Source: Acanthochlamys bracteata (taxonomy: Eukaryota; Streptophyta; Magnoliopsida; Pandanales; Velloziaceae). Taken from it: a stretch of DNA of 64,000 nt. Positions 48,009-61,493 of the stretch are shown here, piece by piece (the first letter of the stretch is position 1; every line of letters starts with the position of its first letter). The stretch spans positions 8,526,501 to 8,590,500 of the forward strand of contig CM034131.1 in the NCBI GenBank assembly GCA_019914995.1. Direction: 5' to 3'. Both the position numbers and the translations under genes were made by a program. The notes under the pieces were generated by a model. The model ran no database searches and was not told the origin of the DNA. It was given only the letters and a program-made list of their open reading frames with translations.

Positions 48009-51000
48009 ATGGATGTAGATTCTACCTCGATGACTACAGAGGCCGATACATCCGCCGGTGATGGCGTTAATCACCATGATCAGAATCAGGCTCCACAAGA
48101 GCCTGCGACGTCTGCACCGGCTCAAGGGATCCCACAATCTTCTTATCCTTCTTCTCCTCCGCAACCTCAGCAGCAGCAACAGCAGGCGGCTGTGGCGGGA
48201 CCTCGGCCAGCTCCAACATATTCAGCTGTGAACGCTATAATTGAGAAGAAGGAAGATGGTCCAGGCCCGCGGTGCGGGCACACACTCACTGCTGTTGCAG
48301 CTGTCGGGGAGGAAGGCACATCAGGGTATATTGGACCGAGGTTGATTCTGTTTGGAGGAGCCACAGCTCTAGAGGGCAATTCGGCTACACCGCCGTCCTC
48401 AGCAGGGAGTGCTGGCATTCGTATGTCCCGAATTATGCCTTGTTATTGCAATCCTTGTTTGAGCTCTGCAGCACTTGTCACGAGTATTTTATACAATATT
48501 CTAATATCAGTTTTAGGTTATAGAGTCTTGCTCACTCGTGCTTCAATTTGTTGAATGGGAGTAGTTTCTGTGTTTCACTTATTCGGTTACTCATGCATGG
48601 TTTACAAAGGGGCTTTCTTGAAGGATAGTCTATATTAATAGGTGCTCTATTTGAGTTTGTGGTTCATTTGCTATCATTTCAGAACCACAGTACTTACCAT
48701 TTTTGTTATAAATGAGTACAATTAATATGTAGAAATCGTTGCCTTTATTTGCTTCCGACATAGTTCCTTTTCTCTTTACAGGTCTTGCTGGTGCAACGGC
48801 CGATGTCCATTGTTATGATGTATTATCTAACAAATGGTCAAGGTAAAGTCACAAATCTGATTATTACTTCAGTGGCTAGATGAGAGTGGCTGACTTTCAA
48901 GGCATCACAGCTCTAAGCTTAATCCCACCTAGTGGGATATGGTGGTGTTGTTGTTGTTGTGTATCCTATACATACATTTTAGTTTGCAAATTGTAAGGTG
49001 GTGCCAGACTGAGACTTAAAAACCCTGATGCATCTTATCATAGTCTGCCTTGAAGCCTCAGTCATTTCAACCTATTTTACTTTGAAGATACAAAAGTTTT
49101 GCTTGCAAGCTCCAAATGCAAAGATTTAAGTTTTGCATCTGACTACTAGAAGAACTCATCATATTCTTGGATCTAGATTTTCAAAATGGCTACTTTGATC
49201 ATACATTTTTTTTCTTTCTTTCTGCAGCGAAGTTGTTGCTCCTTTTTATATAGTTTTTATATTAAACTCAACGATTTCAGGCTCACCCCTCTTGGAGAAC
49301 CACCCTCACCAAGGGCTGCACATGTTGCAACAGCTGTGGGCACCATGGTGGTTATCCAGGTAATTCTCTACGTCAACAACTTTGCAGATTTGGCTTGTTG
49401 TAATGATTGTAAAGATCTCTGCTGATGTTTCCTTTGTTAAATGAAGGGTGGAATTGGACCTGCTGGTCTTTCAGCTGAGGACCTTCATGTTTTGGACTTG
49501 ACACAGCAGCGACCGCGCTGGCACAGGTTTTGAACTCAATTGTATAAGATTAGCTATTGATTTTGAGAGCACAAATAACAGATTTTGGTGTAATTTTCTG
49601 TGGATTCAGGGTAGTTGTACAAGGACCTGGCCCTGGACTGCGCTATGGACATGTTATGGCTTTAGTGGGACAAAGGTTTTTGTTGGCTATAGGTGGAAAT
49701 GATGGTAAGTCTTTTGTCATCATCGAAAAGATGCTTGCTAATGCAGAAGAAGCGGTAGGCACTAAGCTTTACTTATGTTAAGTTTGAGACACTATGGATT
49801 ATTATTTTAATAGGTAAGAGACCTTTGGCTGATGTTTGGGCCCTTGATACTGCTGCCAAACCCTATGAGTGGAGGAAGCTGGAACCAGAAGGCGAAGGCC
49901 CTCCTCCATGCATGTGAGATTTTCTGTTTCTGGTTTCTATATCCGCATAGAAAGAGATGATATATTTTGCTATCTTGTTGGTGTATATATGAGATGAAAG
50001 ATGCTTTTTGTTACTCTGTCAATATTGTGATGAAAGGAGCAAATTGTCTATATACACCTCGGAACATTCTTTTTATTCTTGCTAAAAATGCTGCCATTTT
50101 AATGCCATCCTACTTTACTGGGAAAAAAACCCACATGATATGTGTTATAAAATTGCCTTGAGCCTGGTTAACTTCTTCCGGTTAATCACTATTCGTGCGT
50201 GTATCTGAGTGGAAGAATTAGTGTGTTATCGAGCAGTGTAATCTGTTATGAAGAGTTAAGTTGAAAGGAGAAAATGTTACCAATGCAAGCTTTTTCCTTG
50301 TAGGTATGCAACAGCTAGCGCAAGGTCTGACGGTCTTCTTTTGCTTTGTGGTGGGAGAGATGCCAACAGTGTGGTAAGAATACATTTCTCAAAGAATTAA
50401 GGTGTTTTCGGTTCCTTTTAAATGAAATTTTCTATTTATAATCACTCTAACCACCGTTCCTCTAACAACTCTAACCTTCACACCTTACTACCACCGGTGA
50501 TGTATCTTCATGTGTTATTTTGAATTTGAATTGGAGACAACTATCAATGATGATTTTTGACATCGGCCATGTTTTGGGGCGTGGTTCACCACCATAGCAG
50601 TGCTCCCTTCAATCTCTCTCAGAAACGCCGGGGTTTTTTTAAAATTCTAACTACAGATATAATATTTGAACATGCTCTGCGACTTAACCTTAATAGTTGA
50701 ACTCTATAATAATGGTGTTCATCCTATTCCTGAGATTCTTCGACCACTTTTTTGAAGTAGAAATTTACTGAAAAAGCGTGGGTGCAGCACCGCTCTATTC
50801 TTATTAAATTCTAATTTTTAAGTTGAAGTGTCAGGGTGTAATGTTACTTGAAAACAGCAGAGAGCTATGAGTTTTCAACCTTTTGGCTTAGAATATTTTT
50901 TAGCCATGAATGTTTTTACTCCTCTAGGACCCAATTTGTTTTGTCTGTCATATGAAATATGAACCACCCAGTTCTTAATTTCACATATATGGTACAGTGT

Positions 51001-54000
51001 ACACCAGCATTAAAGTAATTCTATGTACGATTCTTCTGTCGCAGCAAACAGATTGGGGTCCAATAATTTCAAGTGCCTTAAGTGGCATGTTTAGGTTTGG
51101 AGCATGTCATGCAATTACGGATAATTTCTTTCAGTTAAAGCTAGATTGATCATAACATTGTTCGTGCTGCGGAATTTTTCTGAAGTGCATCATTTTATTA
51201 ATTGATGATAATGAATTTTCTGTTCTTGATGGTATTTCTTGTAGCCACTGGCAAGCGCGTATGGTCTCGCAAAACATAGGGACGGGCGTTGGGAGTGGGC
51301 TATTGCTCCTGGTGTTTCACCTTCCCCTAGATATCAGCATGCTGGAGTGAGTTGAAAGGTTGAAGTTGGCTTCTTAATCTTTATGTTCTAATCATCTATC
51401 TATGCCTTGACAGGTCTTTGTTAATGCACGTCTTCATGTATCTGGAGGAGCCCTTGGTGGCGGACGCATGGTAGAGGATTCATCAAGCGTAGCAGGTGAA
51501 ATTCCTATGCTTTTTAATTGTGCCATATGCATGCATTCTGGGAAATTGGTATATTGTCACCCAAATCTAAATGCCTTCGTAACCCATTATTTATTTTTTA
51601 TTTCTTAAGAGCCCTATGGGGGCAATAGACCCTTTTAGGCAACCACTGCAATAATTTTAGACTGCAGTAATGAAACTTCCCTTAAATTCTATCTATCAGC
51701 ATTTTGACCACTTCTTTCGTTCAGAGATAGGAAATTTGCTATCATTTTGTCCTTTGTGCTTATGATCTCCATTGTCAATGCAAACATGATAACACTTTTA
51801 TGCTGATTCTGAAGGCTCATTTTCTTGTTGCATGCAGTGCTGGACACTGCAGCCGGAGTCTGGTGTGATACGAAATCTGTGGTCACAACTCCGCGCACAG
51901 GGCAGTATAGTGCTGATGCTGCAGGTGGAGATGCTTCTGTTGAACTAACCAGGCGTTGTAGGCATGCAGCTGCTGCTGTTGGTGACCTAATATTCATGTA
52001 TGGAGGACTACGTGGTGGTAAGGAACATATTTTTGTATTTTTGTATTAGTGTTATATAAGTAAATTTTGCCCTCAAGCTAATTGGGACTTGTTTCGGGTA
52101 ACTTATATCTGAACAGCTGTTTGTATATGTTTGTTATTGTTTTCTGCTTTTTGGTCATTTTTCTTTGAGGTTTTTAAGTTATTACGTAAATCGGTATTCA
52201 TCTATGATCTTTCTTGGGTTTGTACTCATTTATGATAAGATATTGCAAAAGGTCATGTTGTTTGGAGATGAAAATGATAATCACTCAGTTTGGTTTAGAG
52301 AGAAGAGTTGATGGTCTTTTTTACTTTGCTGTTTGTTGGCTAAACGATAGACTGATTGCTTTTGTTCATATATCTGAGGAACATAATTTGTCTAACATTT
52401 TTTCTGGGGGGCTTAAATTGTAAATTCGAGATACGACATTGAAGTAGGACTAGGTACCTAGAAACAGTAAAAAGAATTAGTAAATTTGGATCGAAAAATG
52501 AAGACATCAGAAGGGCAAGTATCTCTGGATTCTATCACATCGAGTTACCTTGATATATAGGCCCATCTTAATGATGTCGTAGTTTTACAAGTATAATATC
52601 TGAATTTGACTAAAGCGCTCAGTTTATATATGGCGAAACTCTGTGTAAGAATTTTTATGTGATTCTAATCTGGAGTTCTGTTTAGATTCACAGTGGTTAG
52701 TGTATTATGGTTACTTTATTTTCTGAACCGTATCATGCAATTCATTGGTAGGTGTGCTACTTGATGATCTGCTTGTGGCCGAAGATCTGGCAGCTGCAGA
52801 GACAACAAGTGCTGCTAACCATGCTGCTGCTGCAGTTTCTAATATTCAGCCTGGTAGATTGCCTGCAAGATATGGCTGTACAGATGAAAGAACAGGACAA
52901 CCTATCCCACAGGAAGTACCTGATGGGGCTGTTGTTCTCGGTAATCCTGTTGCTCCTCCAGTTAACGGGGACATGTATACTGATATAAGCACTGAAAATG
53001 CTATGCTTAATGGACCAAGGTAATCTTCCAAGACTCAAGGATGTTACAGTAATAAAAAAAGCTCTGGTCATCTAAGTCCTTTCTATGACTATGAATCATT
53101 TTACTTAGGAGTAACTTTGGCGCAGGAGATTGAGTAAAGGTGCAGAATACTTGATTGAAGCATCTGCGGCAGAGGCTGAAGCAATAAGTGCAACTTTGGC
53201 AGCTGCCAAGGCCCGTCAAATGAATGGCAATGTAGATCAATCCCCTGAGCGGGACCGTGGTGCTGAGGCTACTCCAAGTGGGACTAATATCTCTCCCTTG
53301 ACAAAAGTGCCAGATTCGTCTCAATTGAATAACACAGCTCCACCTGGTGTACGGCTACATCATAGGGCGGTTAGTGTTAGATTTTTATCTGAGCCAAGTT
53401 CTGATGGGGAATTTAGTCTTTCTTGAATGTTTGGCAGCTATTTGTTTGTGCTGCCATTTCATTTAATAGTTCTCATGTTTGCGAATGTAGGCCTACCAGC
53501 CTGAATCTTTACTGACCTTATAAATTGCTGGACTCTTGGATGTTTTGTTTTTTATGGATGCAGGTTGTTGTAGCTGCAGAGACTGGTGGTGCATCGGGAG
53601 GTATGGTTAGGCAGCTTTCGATTGACCAGTTTGAAAATGAGGGCAGGAGAGTAAGCTATGGCACCCCAGAGAACGCTACTGCAGCCAGAAGGCTACTTGA
53701 TCGGCAAATGTCTATCAACAGTGTACCTAAAAAGGTAGACAACGTGCTTTCCAAGTAGAAAATCAATAGTTTCAGTAACACGTCTCCCATTTATTTTCAT
53801 CCTTCTCTTCAACTGGACATGACGTACCAGCTTTATCACCAACTGAGTCCGAGCAAGGAGAGTGAATCACGGCTCATTTCCTTATTCTTCTTTTATTTCT
53901 TCTTTTATTTATTTATTTATCTCTTGTCATTCTGTTGTTCTTTCTGGTTGTTTCTTGTTCTTTTGGCCTATCTCGAAAAATGAATATCATCTGGCTCATA

Positions 54001-56736
54001 TTATAAGAAAGGAGTTGCATGTCATAATGCCATCTCAAGATTTTGCAATCTATTTGGAAATCATTTCTTTTCCAATAATTGATATTCAGGTAATAGCTTA
54101 TCTTCTAAAACCTCGTGGGTGGAAGCCTCCTGTTCGCAGACAGTTCTTTTTGGATTGCAATGAGATTGCTGATCTCTGTGATAGTGCTGAAAGGATATTT
54201 TCAAGTGAACCTAGTGTTCTCCAGATAAGGGCTCCTGTTAAGATTTTTGGGGATCTGCATGGGCAATTTGGCGATCTCATGCGATTATTTGATGAATACG
54301 GTGCTCCGTCAACAGCTGGGGACATAGCGTGAGTCTCTGCTGATATAGAAAACTATTTAGAATTTGTAGATTTAATTTGTATTATCATATGTTTAACTGC
54401 ATTGAAATGCTTTTGATAACTTCTATAGATCTTCCAATGTATTGCATTCATGTGGCATGTTTGCTATTTTTTGATTGTTGCGCATTTGGTGGAAACTTTC
54501 CATGCTCATATTTGTTAGTGCCTTGATGTTTGATCTTGTGCATGCCAAGTAGTCAAGCAGGAAATCTATTGTTCTGTTTCCATTATCACATGTACAGTTT
54601 GTGTCAGAGCTGATATGGCACTCAAGTCCTTCTAATAAAATCAAACAGAAATGACTAGTTTTGGTAAAAGCAATTTAGCACTCCGGTCCTGTATGACAGG
54701 AGGTTGTCATTTGTAGGATGTCCAGAATTTTGTTTTTGATTAACTGTTTTTTCCCAATGTTTCCTCAAATCTTTAGATTGTTTGTACTTATGATTTGCAA
54801 TGTGTTTCTTATTTCAGTTATATTGATTACCTCTTCTTGGGTGATTATGTTGATCGTGGGCAGCATAGTTTGGAAACTATTACATTGCTGCTTGCTTTGA
54901 AGGTAGTTTATACTGTTGGTTTTTACTTTTCCTCTTATTCTGCACAGTCGACATCTCTTCTATTGGTGAGTTATGCCTTACTTGAAGCAGCGATTTTACT
55001 GGTTGATTATTGCAGGTGGAGTATCCTCACAATGTCCATCTAATTCGTGGAAATCATGAGGCATCAGATATCAATGCACTTTTTGGTTTCCGAATTGAGT
55101 GCATTGAGCGGATGGTATGTCTTTATTCATCTCTGCTTTTCCTTTCGTACTCTATTCATTTGTAGCTCACAATTCTAGTTAATTTTTTTTGCACCTGAAA
55201 ACAGGGGGAACGAGATGGAATCTGGACCTGGCATCGCATAAATAGGTTGTTTAACTGGCTACCTTTAGCTGCATTGATCGAAAAGAAGATAATTTGCATG
55301 CATGGCGGTATAGGCCGCTCTATCAATCATATTGAACAGATTGAGAACATACAACGACCAATCACAATGGAGGCCGGCTCAGTTATTCTTATGGATCTGC
55401 TATGGTAGCTACTTTCATACTAGTTGACCTTGTTGCTTATTCCATTGCACCTGGAAATAGTTGTTCATTGGCTTCTTTTCTTTGTAGGTCCGATCCAACA
55501 GAAAATGATAGTGTAGAAGGGTTGAGGCCAAATGCTAGAGGTCCAGGGTTAGTTACTTTTGGGGTGAGTGCAGCTTTCTAATTATGGAGTTAAATTGTTT
55601 AATTGCATATTCACCATAAAGATCCACTAAGGATTTTGTAAGATTTCAGAATGAGGATTACACATTAGTGCCATCATTACCAAGCAAAAAGGTCCAAGTG
55701 ATGTAATAAGAGGTTACATCTGGCAGAGTGATTAAGCTTTGGTGATGAATTCTGTGCATTTAGCAGTAGGATATGCAAGGATGTTGACTTCCCTGAAATT
55801 GCATTGTAAAAAATGTATGCCCTTTTGCATGCATACATAGGTCAAGGCATGTGATGGATGGTGGTCCATAATGATTCATATCATCATTGTGCTCAAATGA
55901 GCGCAGGGTTTACGTTTATGGCTGTTCATTATATTCGCACCCATCATTGGATCTTACTTTGTAGCAGCCAGAAGTAGGAGGTGTAGTTCACCAACTGAGA
56001 GGATTTGAGAAGTTTAATGCTATTAGCTCGTATGTTGACATAGCTGGGGTTCTCTGACTTATCTCGTTATAATTGCTTACTTATTTCGCTGGTGTTTAGC
56101 CTGACCGTGTAATGGAGTTTTGCAACAACAATGATCTGCAATTGATTGTGCGTGCACATGAGTGTGTGATGGATGGCTTTGAACGTTTTGCTCAAGGACA
56201 CTTGATCACTCTCTTCTCTGCAACTAATTATTGCGGTAGGTGTTTTCCCTCAACATGGTTATGTTCTTTTTTCTTAATGGTGTTTTATTTTTCACACAAA
56301 TGTTTTTGTGCTTTGATGCTCCTGACATAGGTACCGCAAATAATGCCGGGGCGATCTTGGTTTTGGGAAGAGACCTTGTTGTTGTTCCTAAACTCATACA
56401 CCCTCTACCACCTGCCATGAATTCTCCCGAAGCCTCACCAGAACGTCACATTGAGGATACATGGATGCAGGTCTAATGATTTTTATAATCTCTCTTATAC
56501 TAAAGGATTATTATAGTCTGTGCTGTTAAATATAATTTGAGAAATGAAAAATTTTCATGCACTCCAATCATTCGCAGAATTGAGTTTTAGCATCTGAAGC
56601 TTTTCTTATAGTCTTTCCATTTTGTACTTAATGTTTATTCTTTGTATGCCAGGAGCTCAATGCTAATAGACCCCCAACACCCACCAGGGGTCGTCCCCAA
56701 GTACCCAATGATCGAGGTTCTCTTGCTTGGATGTAG
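48009..56736 (+). CDS. Kelch-repeat Ser/Thr protein phosphatase, BSL2/BSL3 type (BSU1 family)
   Basis: Twenty-one exons: 48009-48420, 48782-48842, 49281-49359, 49447-49526, 49610-49704, 49814-49913, 50304-50373, 51245-51346, 51414-51495, 51838-52017, 52752-53019, 53126-53369, 53564-53734, 54090-54328, 54818-54902, 55016-55114, 55205-55404, 55488-55563, 56100-56235, 56331-56470 and 56653-56736. They total 3003 nt, giving 1000 aa in phase. A Pro/Gln-rich N-terminus precedes Kelch repeats ([54 protein letters not shown]). After a Ser-rich linker comes a PP1-like phosphatase with its metal and active-site motifs [21 protein letters not shown] and [10 protein letters not shown]. The family dephosphorylates BIN2 in brassinosteroid signalling. 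The start is set at MDVDSTSM, which matches relatives' N-termini as I recall them. Confidence 0.96.
48911..48960 (+). mobile_element. 3'-end relic of an Au-like SINE in BSL intron 2
   Basis: AGCTTAATCCCACCTAGTGGGAT, of which ATCCCAC-CTA-GTGGGAT is a perfect small hairpin, is followed by GGTGGTGTTGTTGTTGTTGT. A TCCCAC/GTGGGA stem followed by a TTG repeat tail is how plant Au SINEs end. The 5' part with the Pol III boxes was not recognised, so this is a fragment at best. Confidence 0.45.
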
Positions 56737-57448
56737 TTGATTGATACATCTCCCAACTTTTGAGGCAATTGCTTTCACTGGCTCTGTCATCTGAGCTGTA
56801 GAGACCTTATACTTGGACAGGAGCTGAACGTGCGCAGAACATGGAAGGACATGCTCTTCGAGCAAATAATTTCTTTCCACATAATGATGACGAGGAACAG
56901 CTCAGCGGGATGACCTGATCCTTGAATGTAAAATTGATTCATTCTGCTGTTTATATTTGATGGACTCGGCATTGGAGAGAGAGAGATGGAGATGGGGAGT
57001 GTAGAAGCCTAGTAGAGGGTCGCCTGTGTATATTCAATATGGCAGATAGGTGTACGTTCTTTTGATGGCATTAACTGTAATAGTAGATAGGGATAATCTA
57101 TTAGGTATTCTTTGCTAGCGATTAGGTGTTTCTTTGATGAGGGCATAGATAGTGTTGTTTGCAATAGCAGTTGTGAGTTTTGGAACGGCGTGTTTTACCA
57201 TAACATATTTTTCCTACTTCAACTAATCTTGTAACCTCAGTGGTGTGTCTGTGATTTGCAGTTTATGTGCAAGTTGTGGGAGACACTTTTCTCGGTGGCC
57301 TTTTTGTTCTATTTATTGTTACAGTCGAGGGTTGTTTATTAGTTCTCCTGTTCCTTAATGGAAACGTTTTAATTAGTACTCAGTTCCATGTGTTATGAGC
57401 TTTTATTTCCTTTTTACAATTCTAACGTTTGAATTTCTCATAAGTTTT

Positions 57449-57684
57449 GGGTGTGTTTATTTTGGAATAAGTTTGAGTTTGAAAAAGTGAATTTAAAAAA
57501 TTAAATTAAAAATTAAAAATTTTTAATAAAAAATAAATTCTAATTAATTTTGTATTAATAGTAAGTTTTAAATTAAGTTTTTTAAAAACTTTTTTGATAA
57601 AAATTTTATTTTAAACTATTTATGTATTTTATATTAAATATGAGTTTAAAAGAAATACAGATTGTGGTGCAAGTAAACACGCTC
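57449..57684. mobile_element. Degenerate MITE-like element downstream of BSL
   Basis: Left end GGGTGTGTTTATTTTGG; right end read in reverse AATGAGCGTGTTTACTTG. The shared GTGTTTA core around an AT-rich centre suggests another non-autonomous DNA element. The target duplication is unclear. Confidence 0.35.
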
Positions 57685-57942
57685 ATTATGAAACTGGCAT
57701 TCAATATCTGTTTCACCACTTTGCAGCGAACAGAAACAGAGATTTGCATCAATCTCAACTCCTGTCACGCCGACGGCGCCTGATTGGAATTGTTGGTGCT
57801 AATTTAGACATCAAAGTGTTACATGCGTGAATGCGAATGTTAACAGAAAGTCGTGAATGTGATTGCTGTACGGTTGAGAGAGGAACTGGTCATTGTGGAA
57901 TAAGTAATTGTTAGAGATTACTACTGGTCCAATGATGTTTTT

Positions 57943-58010
57943 GAGCAAAAGGTAAGAACGCTTCATAGTTTGAATAACGTTTGGGCAAAAGTTTAGAACG
58001 CTTCGTTTGA
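57943..58010. repeat. Imperfect 40-bp tandem repeat
   Basis: AGCAAAAGGTAAGAACGCTTC recurs 40 bases later as GGCAAAAGTTTAGAACGCTTC, both followed by a GTTTGA word. Function unknown. Confidence 0.6.
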
Positions 58011-58384
58011 CTAACTTTTGCTGTTTGAAAGTTAAAATATTATCAGTTGGATTGGAAAATCGTCGGTTCGATTGATGTTTTATAATAGAAGACGCACATT
58101 CAAAATGTATCATCAGTTAAACTAACGTTTTATTCAAAAAAATTTCGTATTTGGGTGGCCACCGAATGAAAAATAAGAAGATTAATTAAATTAAACACAG
58201 CAAGTCTAAGATGGCTCTGAAGACGAGATCATCACTCCGGTGATATCTACGGCAGCCACCATCAACAACACCAACCCCCTCAATCCATCTATCAACAATT
58301 TTTTTTTTAAATGAAAAAAAACCTCCGTAGTATCACGTATCTGTAAATAATAAATTCATCTCTGGTTTGTTGCAGTTGTTTCTT

Positions 58385-59302
58385 CTACTTGTTTGTTGCT
58401 CTGAGGACAATAGGGAGCACGATAGCCAGAATAACTATAATCACAAGTATGATCGCGATACAAGTCCACTTCCTTGTGTTCTTCTGATGCTTTTTTGCTG
58501 TCTGCAACTGATCAGTTCCATGGCGAACGAATGAAGCAGCTCTACCAACTTGACTCTCGATATCATCTAGCTGTTCCCCTTGGTGTTGAACAAGCACGGC
58601 CATATCCATGAAAACCTGTTGCAACTCAAGCAAGCTTCTTTCAATCTCCGCTACAGCTCCATGCCTTTCTCTGATCTCTGCAACGACGTCAAGAACTCTG
58701 CCTCTTCCTTGTTCTTGAATTGCTCTCTGTAGAAATCTCTCACCTTCTCCTGTTTCAACCAAAGCTTCAACTGTTGCTTCATCGGGTTTCTCACCGGTAA
58801 CGGTGTAATACCGACGTTCTACTGTTTCTTTATACTCCGTACTGATTTGGTTACGCAGCTCAGCGAAAGATTCCATCGAATCTCGAAGCTTTTTACGGAG
58901 CCCTGCGACGACTGAAGTCCTCGTTCGATCCGTCGAACTTCCTGGACCGCAACCTGGAACAGATCGATTAGCAGCGTTGGATTGATCAAGAGATTCGAGA
59001 CGAACCTTGATCAGCTTCGCTTTCTTCAGCGCTAGAGCTACATCAGAGTCCATCTTAGACCGGAGTTCGCGAACTGCCGAAGCAGCATGGAGAGTCTTTA
59101 ACGATTCGTTGGAATCGTGAAGGCTCCGTTGAACACGATCGATCTCCTTGAGATCGTCCTTGATCTCTTCAACATCTTCGAAGAACTTATCGAGATTCGC
59201 TCCGCCTCCGCCGCTGCTGACGCTTGGATTCCGACCCATTTCAACGTCTGCGACGCTGCTGCCGGTATCTCTCGTCCAGGAGCTTGAGAACAAGTTGTTC
59301 AT
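58385..59302 (-). CDS. Plasma-membrane syntaxin, SYP121/SYP122 type (Qa-SNARE)
   Basis: A single uninterrupted frame of 305 aa from ATG at 59302 (MNNLFSSSW). It has an N-terminal Habc three-helix domain beginning [20 protein letters not shown], then the SYP12-typical [20 protein letters not shown] and [20 protein letters not shown]. The Qa-SNARE helix runs from about residue 208 ([40 protein letters not shown], with the central layer Gln in the latter). A C-terminal membrane anchor, [20 protein letters not shown], is followed by a short RATNK tail. These proteins drive secretory vesicle fusion at the plasma membrane; SYP121 (PEN1) and SYP122 serve in defence secretion. The short tail without a Gly/Pro-rich end differs from Arabidopsis SYP121/122. 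Confidence 0.95.
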   Translation of the reverse strand: MNNLFSSSWTRDTGSSVADVEMGRNPSVSSGGGGANLDKFFEDVEEIKDDLKEIDRVQRSLHDSNESLKTLHAASAVRELRSKMDSDVALALKKAKLIKVRLESLDQSNAANRSVPGCGPGSSTDRTRTSVVAGLRKKLRDSMESFAELRNQISTEYKETVERRYYTVTGEKPDEATVEALVETGEGERFLQRAIQEQGRGRVLDVVAEIRERHGAVAEIERSLLELQQVFMDMAVLVQHQGEQLDDIESQVGRAASFVRHGTDQLQTAKKHQKNTRKWTCIAIILVIIVILAIVLPIVLRATNK

Positions 59303-61493
59303 GGTACGTAATTATTCCCTCTAGATCAATCAGTTGATTTGTTGCACAAAAATTGTTCGGTGATGGTTGTGTTGGCGTTGGTGGGGTTGATCAACGAAAA
59401 TCTCAATTAGTCTAAAAACAAATAGAGGTGGAGAGAAAATAATAAGTTTGGCGGGAGTGAAGAAGAAGAACATGGCATCCATGCAGAGGAAAGAAATAGA
59501 ACGAGGAGAAGAAAAACGCGGTTTGAAGAATTTGAAATGAAGCAAGGTTGGTTTGTAGGAAGCTTCATTGGGTTTGAATTATTAAAAGAGAGAGAAATGG
59601 TCAACGAAGATAGTGAGGAAGACAAAGTATAGACGAGGGCTTCTTTTAAAATTCTATATTTTAAATTTTGATTATTTTATATATTTTAATTATTATTTTA
59701 AATTTTATTTTATTTTGAGTCTATATTTTATTTTTATTAAAATTTAATTCAAATTTTACTTCAATTATTTTAAATATTATTTCAAACTTTATTTCTATTA
59801 AAATTTACTTTTTATGTTACTTCACTTCTACTAACTTAATTTCACAAAACTCAGCGTATTTAAAATATGCTCCAAAATAGCCCGCCGTTGGTTGATTGCT
59901 TTTTCTTTTTTTATATTTTTAAAGTTCAACTGTTTTTTGAAGTTTGGAAAGAAAAATGGTTTCAATCTGCTTTTAAACAAAAAGAAAAAAAACGAACAGA
60001 ACTATTCTTTTATGTTCTAAAAGAACATGCAATATCCGCGCTGTAGTCCTTGAGAATGTTCACCAAATGTTGGTGTGCGAACAGTGCAATGGGTCCATGT
60101 GTTCTAGAACAGTAATATATCAGTCTGATCAGGTTCATTTTTTCTGCTAAAATTCATCTTTAAACATAATTACTTTTATACTCACTTAAATATAAAAAAA
60201 TTTACTCATTTTCTAAATTATATTTTTAAATATAGCTCACTTTTTATGATACACGCCAGCAGTGCAGATGTTGGTAAGGAAAGGAGTAGGGAACTAGTTG
60301 ATGGAACTGCTGGGAAATGTTCATTGTTTACATTCTCACCAGTTAGTATCTAATCCATATTCTATTAAATAAATTATGGTAAAGTGTTGCTTGTGTGACG
60401 GCATGTGAACTCTCTGTCAGCAGATTTGCATTGCTGTAGTTATGATCTGATCCTTTTGGTTACCCTCTTGCTTACCATTGTATGTCTATTGAACACATGT
60501 ATTGTATATATATCATCTCTCTCTCTCTACAAATATATATTCAAGAAAAGAGCAGATATTGTCTATAGTAAAACCAAACCGTATTTGCTTCTCACCTTTC
60601 TTCAGCATCACCTTTTCGCCGCCATGAACTAGTGCTACTGCTGCTTCTCCATTTCTTATAAACCAAGGTACGAGAAGATTATTATGATCACTTGAAACAC
60701 GTTAACTATTTTTCTGGCAGTAAACATCACCAATAAGCTATTTTCCTAGGTGTTCAAGGGTCTCTACATCAGGTTCCTCATTCCTGGATGTTGCAGTTTC
60801 TCTACAGGCCAAGGTTATCATAGAGACATTTCAACACGACTCTCTTGATCATTCTATATGACAACATAGTTGCTTTGGCATCAAATAACTCAGAACAGAT
60901 GCAGTGAAATAGCACAATTCACCACCTTAGTAAAAGAAAACTAAAACTTTAATTAAAAAAAAGGAAGAAACAGACCTCTTTTTAGAGGTTATCTAGTTCA
61001 TGACCACAAACAACTTGCCCTAGACAAAACCTAAAGGAAGTTGCTGCTTAACATCCAACACGTACTAAACGTGATGTTTCTACCTTGTATGAGCAGAATT
61101 GGCTACTAAAAACCAAAGCTGCAATTGTAAGGAAATGGTAAAACGTGCCTCACAAAAAAAGGGCTAAATATTAACCTTTGACAACTTGATCAAATAGGCA
61201 AAGGTTGGAGAACTTGAAACTGTTGCCGAACAGGTATGGAGGTTTCTACTTAGCCTTATGAAAGATCAGATAAGTAAATCTTGGCATGATGAAACCCATC
61301 CACAGTAAGTTGCTGGGACTTCCAGCTCCATTATCACAACAAACAGCAAAAATTTTAGCACAAGGCAATTTACAACAGGCATATGTACAACAACATACTT
61401 CTAACGAGCGTAATATAGATACCATGAGTCTAATTCACATTAAACTTAGTTTCTGCTTAGTTAAGATGCAAATGGGACCAAAGTGAAGTAGCA
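59303..61493. other. Syntaxin promoter region and spacer to the SnRK1 gene
   Basis: Positions 59303-59640 are the likely leader and promoter of the minus-strand syntaxin gene. Positions 59640-59880 are AT-rich with inverted-repeat-like edges, possibly another MITE relic. A short CT run is at 60518-60528. Positions up to 61493 are the SnRK1 alpha 3' region. No other gene recognised. Confidence 0.4.

Larger units (their letters stand above)
56737..58384. other. BSL 3' UTR, spacer and syntaxin 3' UTR
   Basis: The BSL 3' UTR probably runs to about 57400. An AT-rich MITE-like segment follows (57449-57684), then a short imperfect tandem repeat (57943-58010). The minus-strand syntaxin 3' UTR fills the right end. 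No coding sequence recognised. Confidence 0.4.

Noticed and set aside
60405-60632. A 75-codon plus-strand frame near the SnRK1 gene
   Set aside because: Low-complexity hydrophobic translation in AT- and CT-rich spacer, with no homologue recognised.
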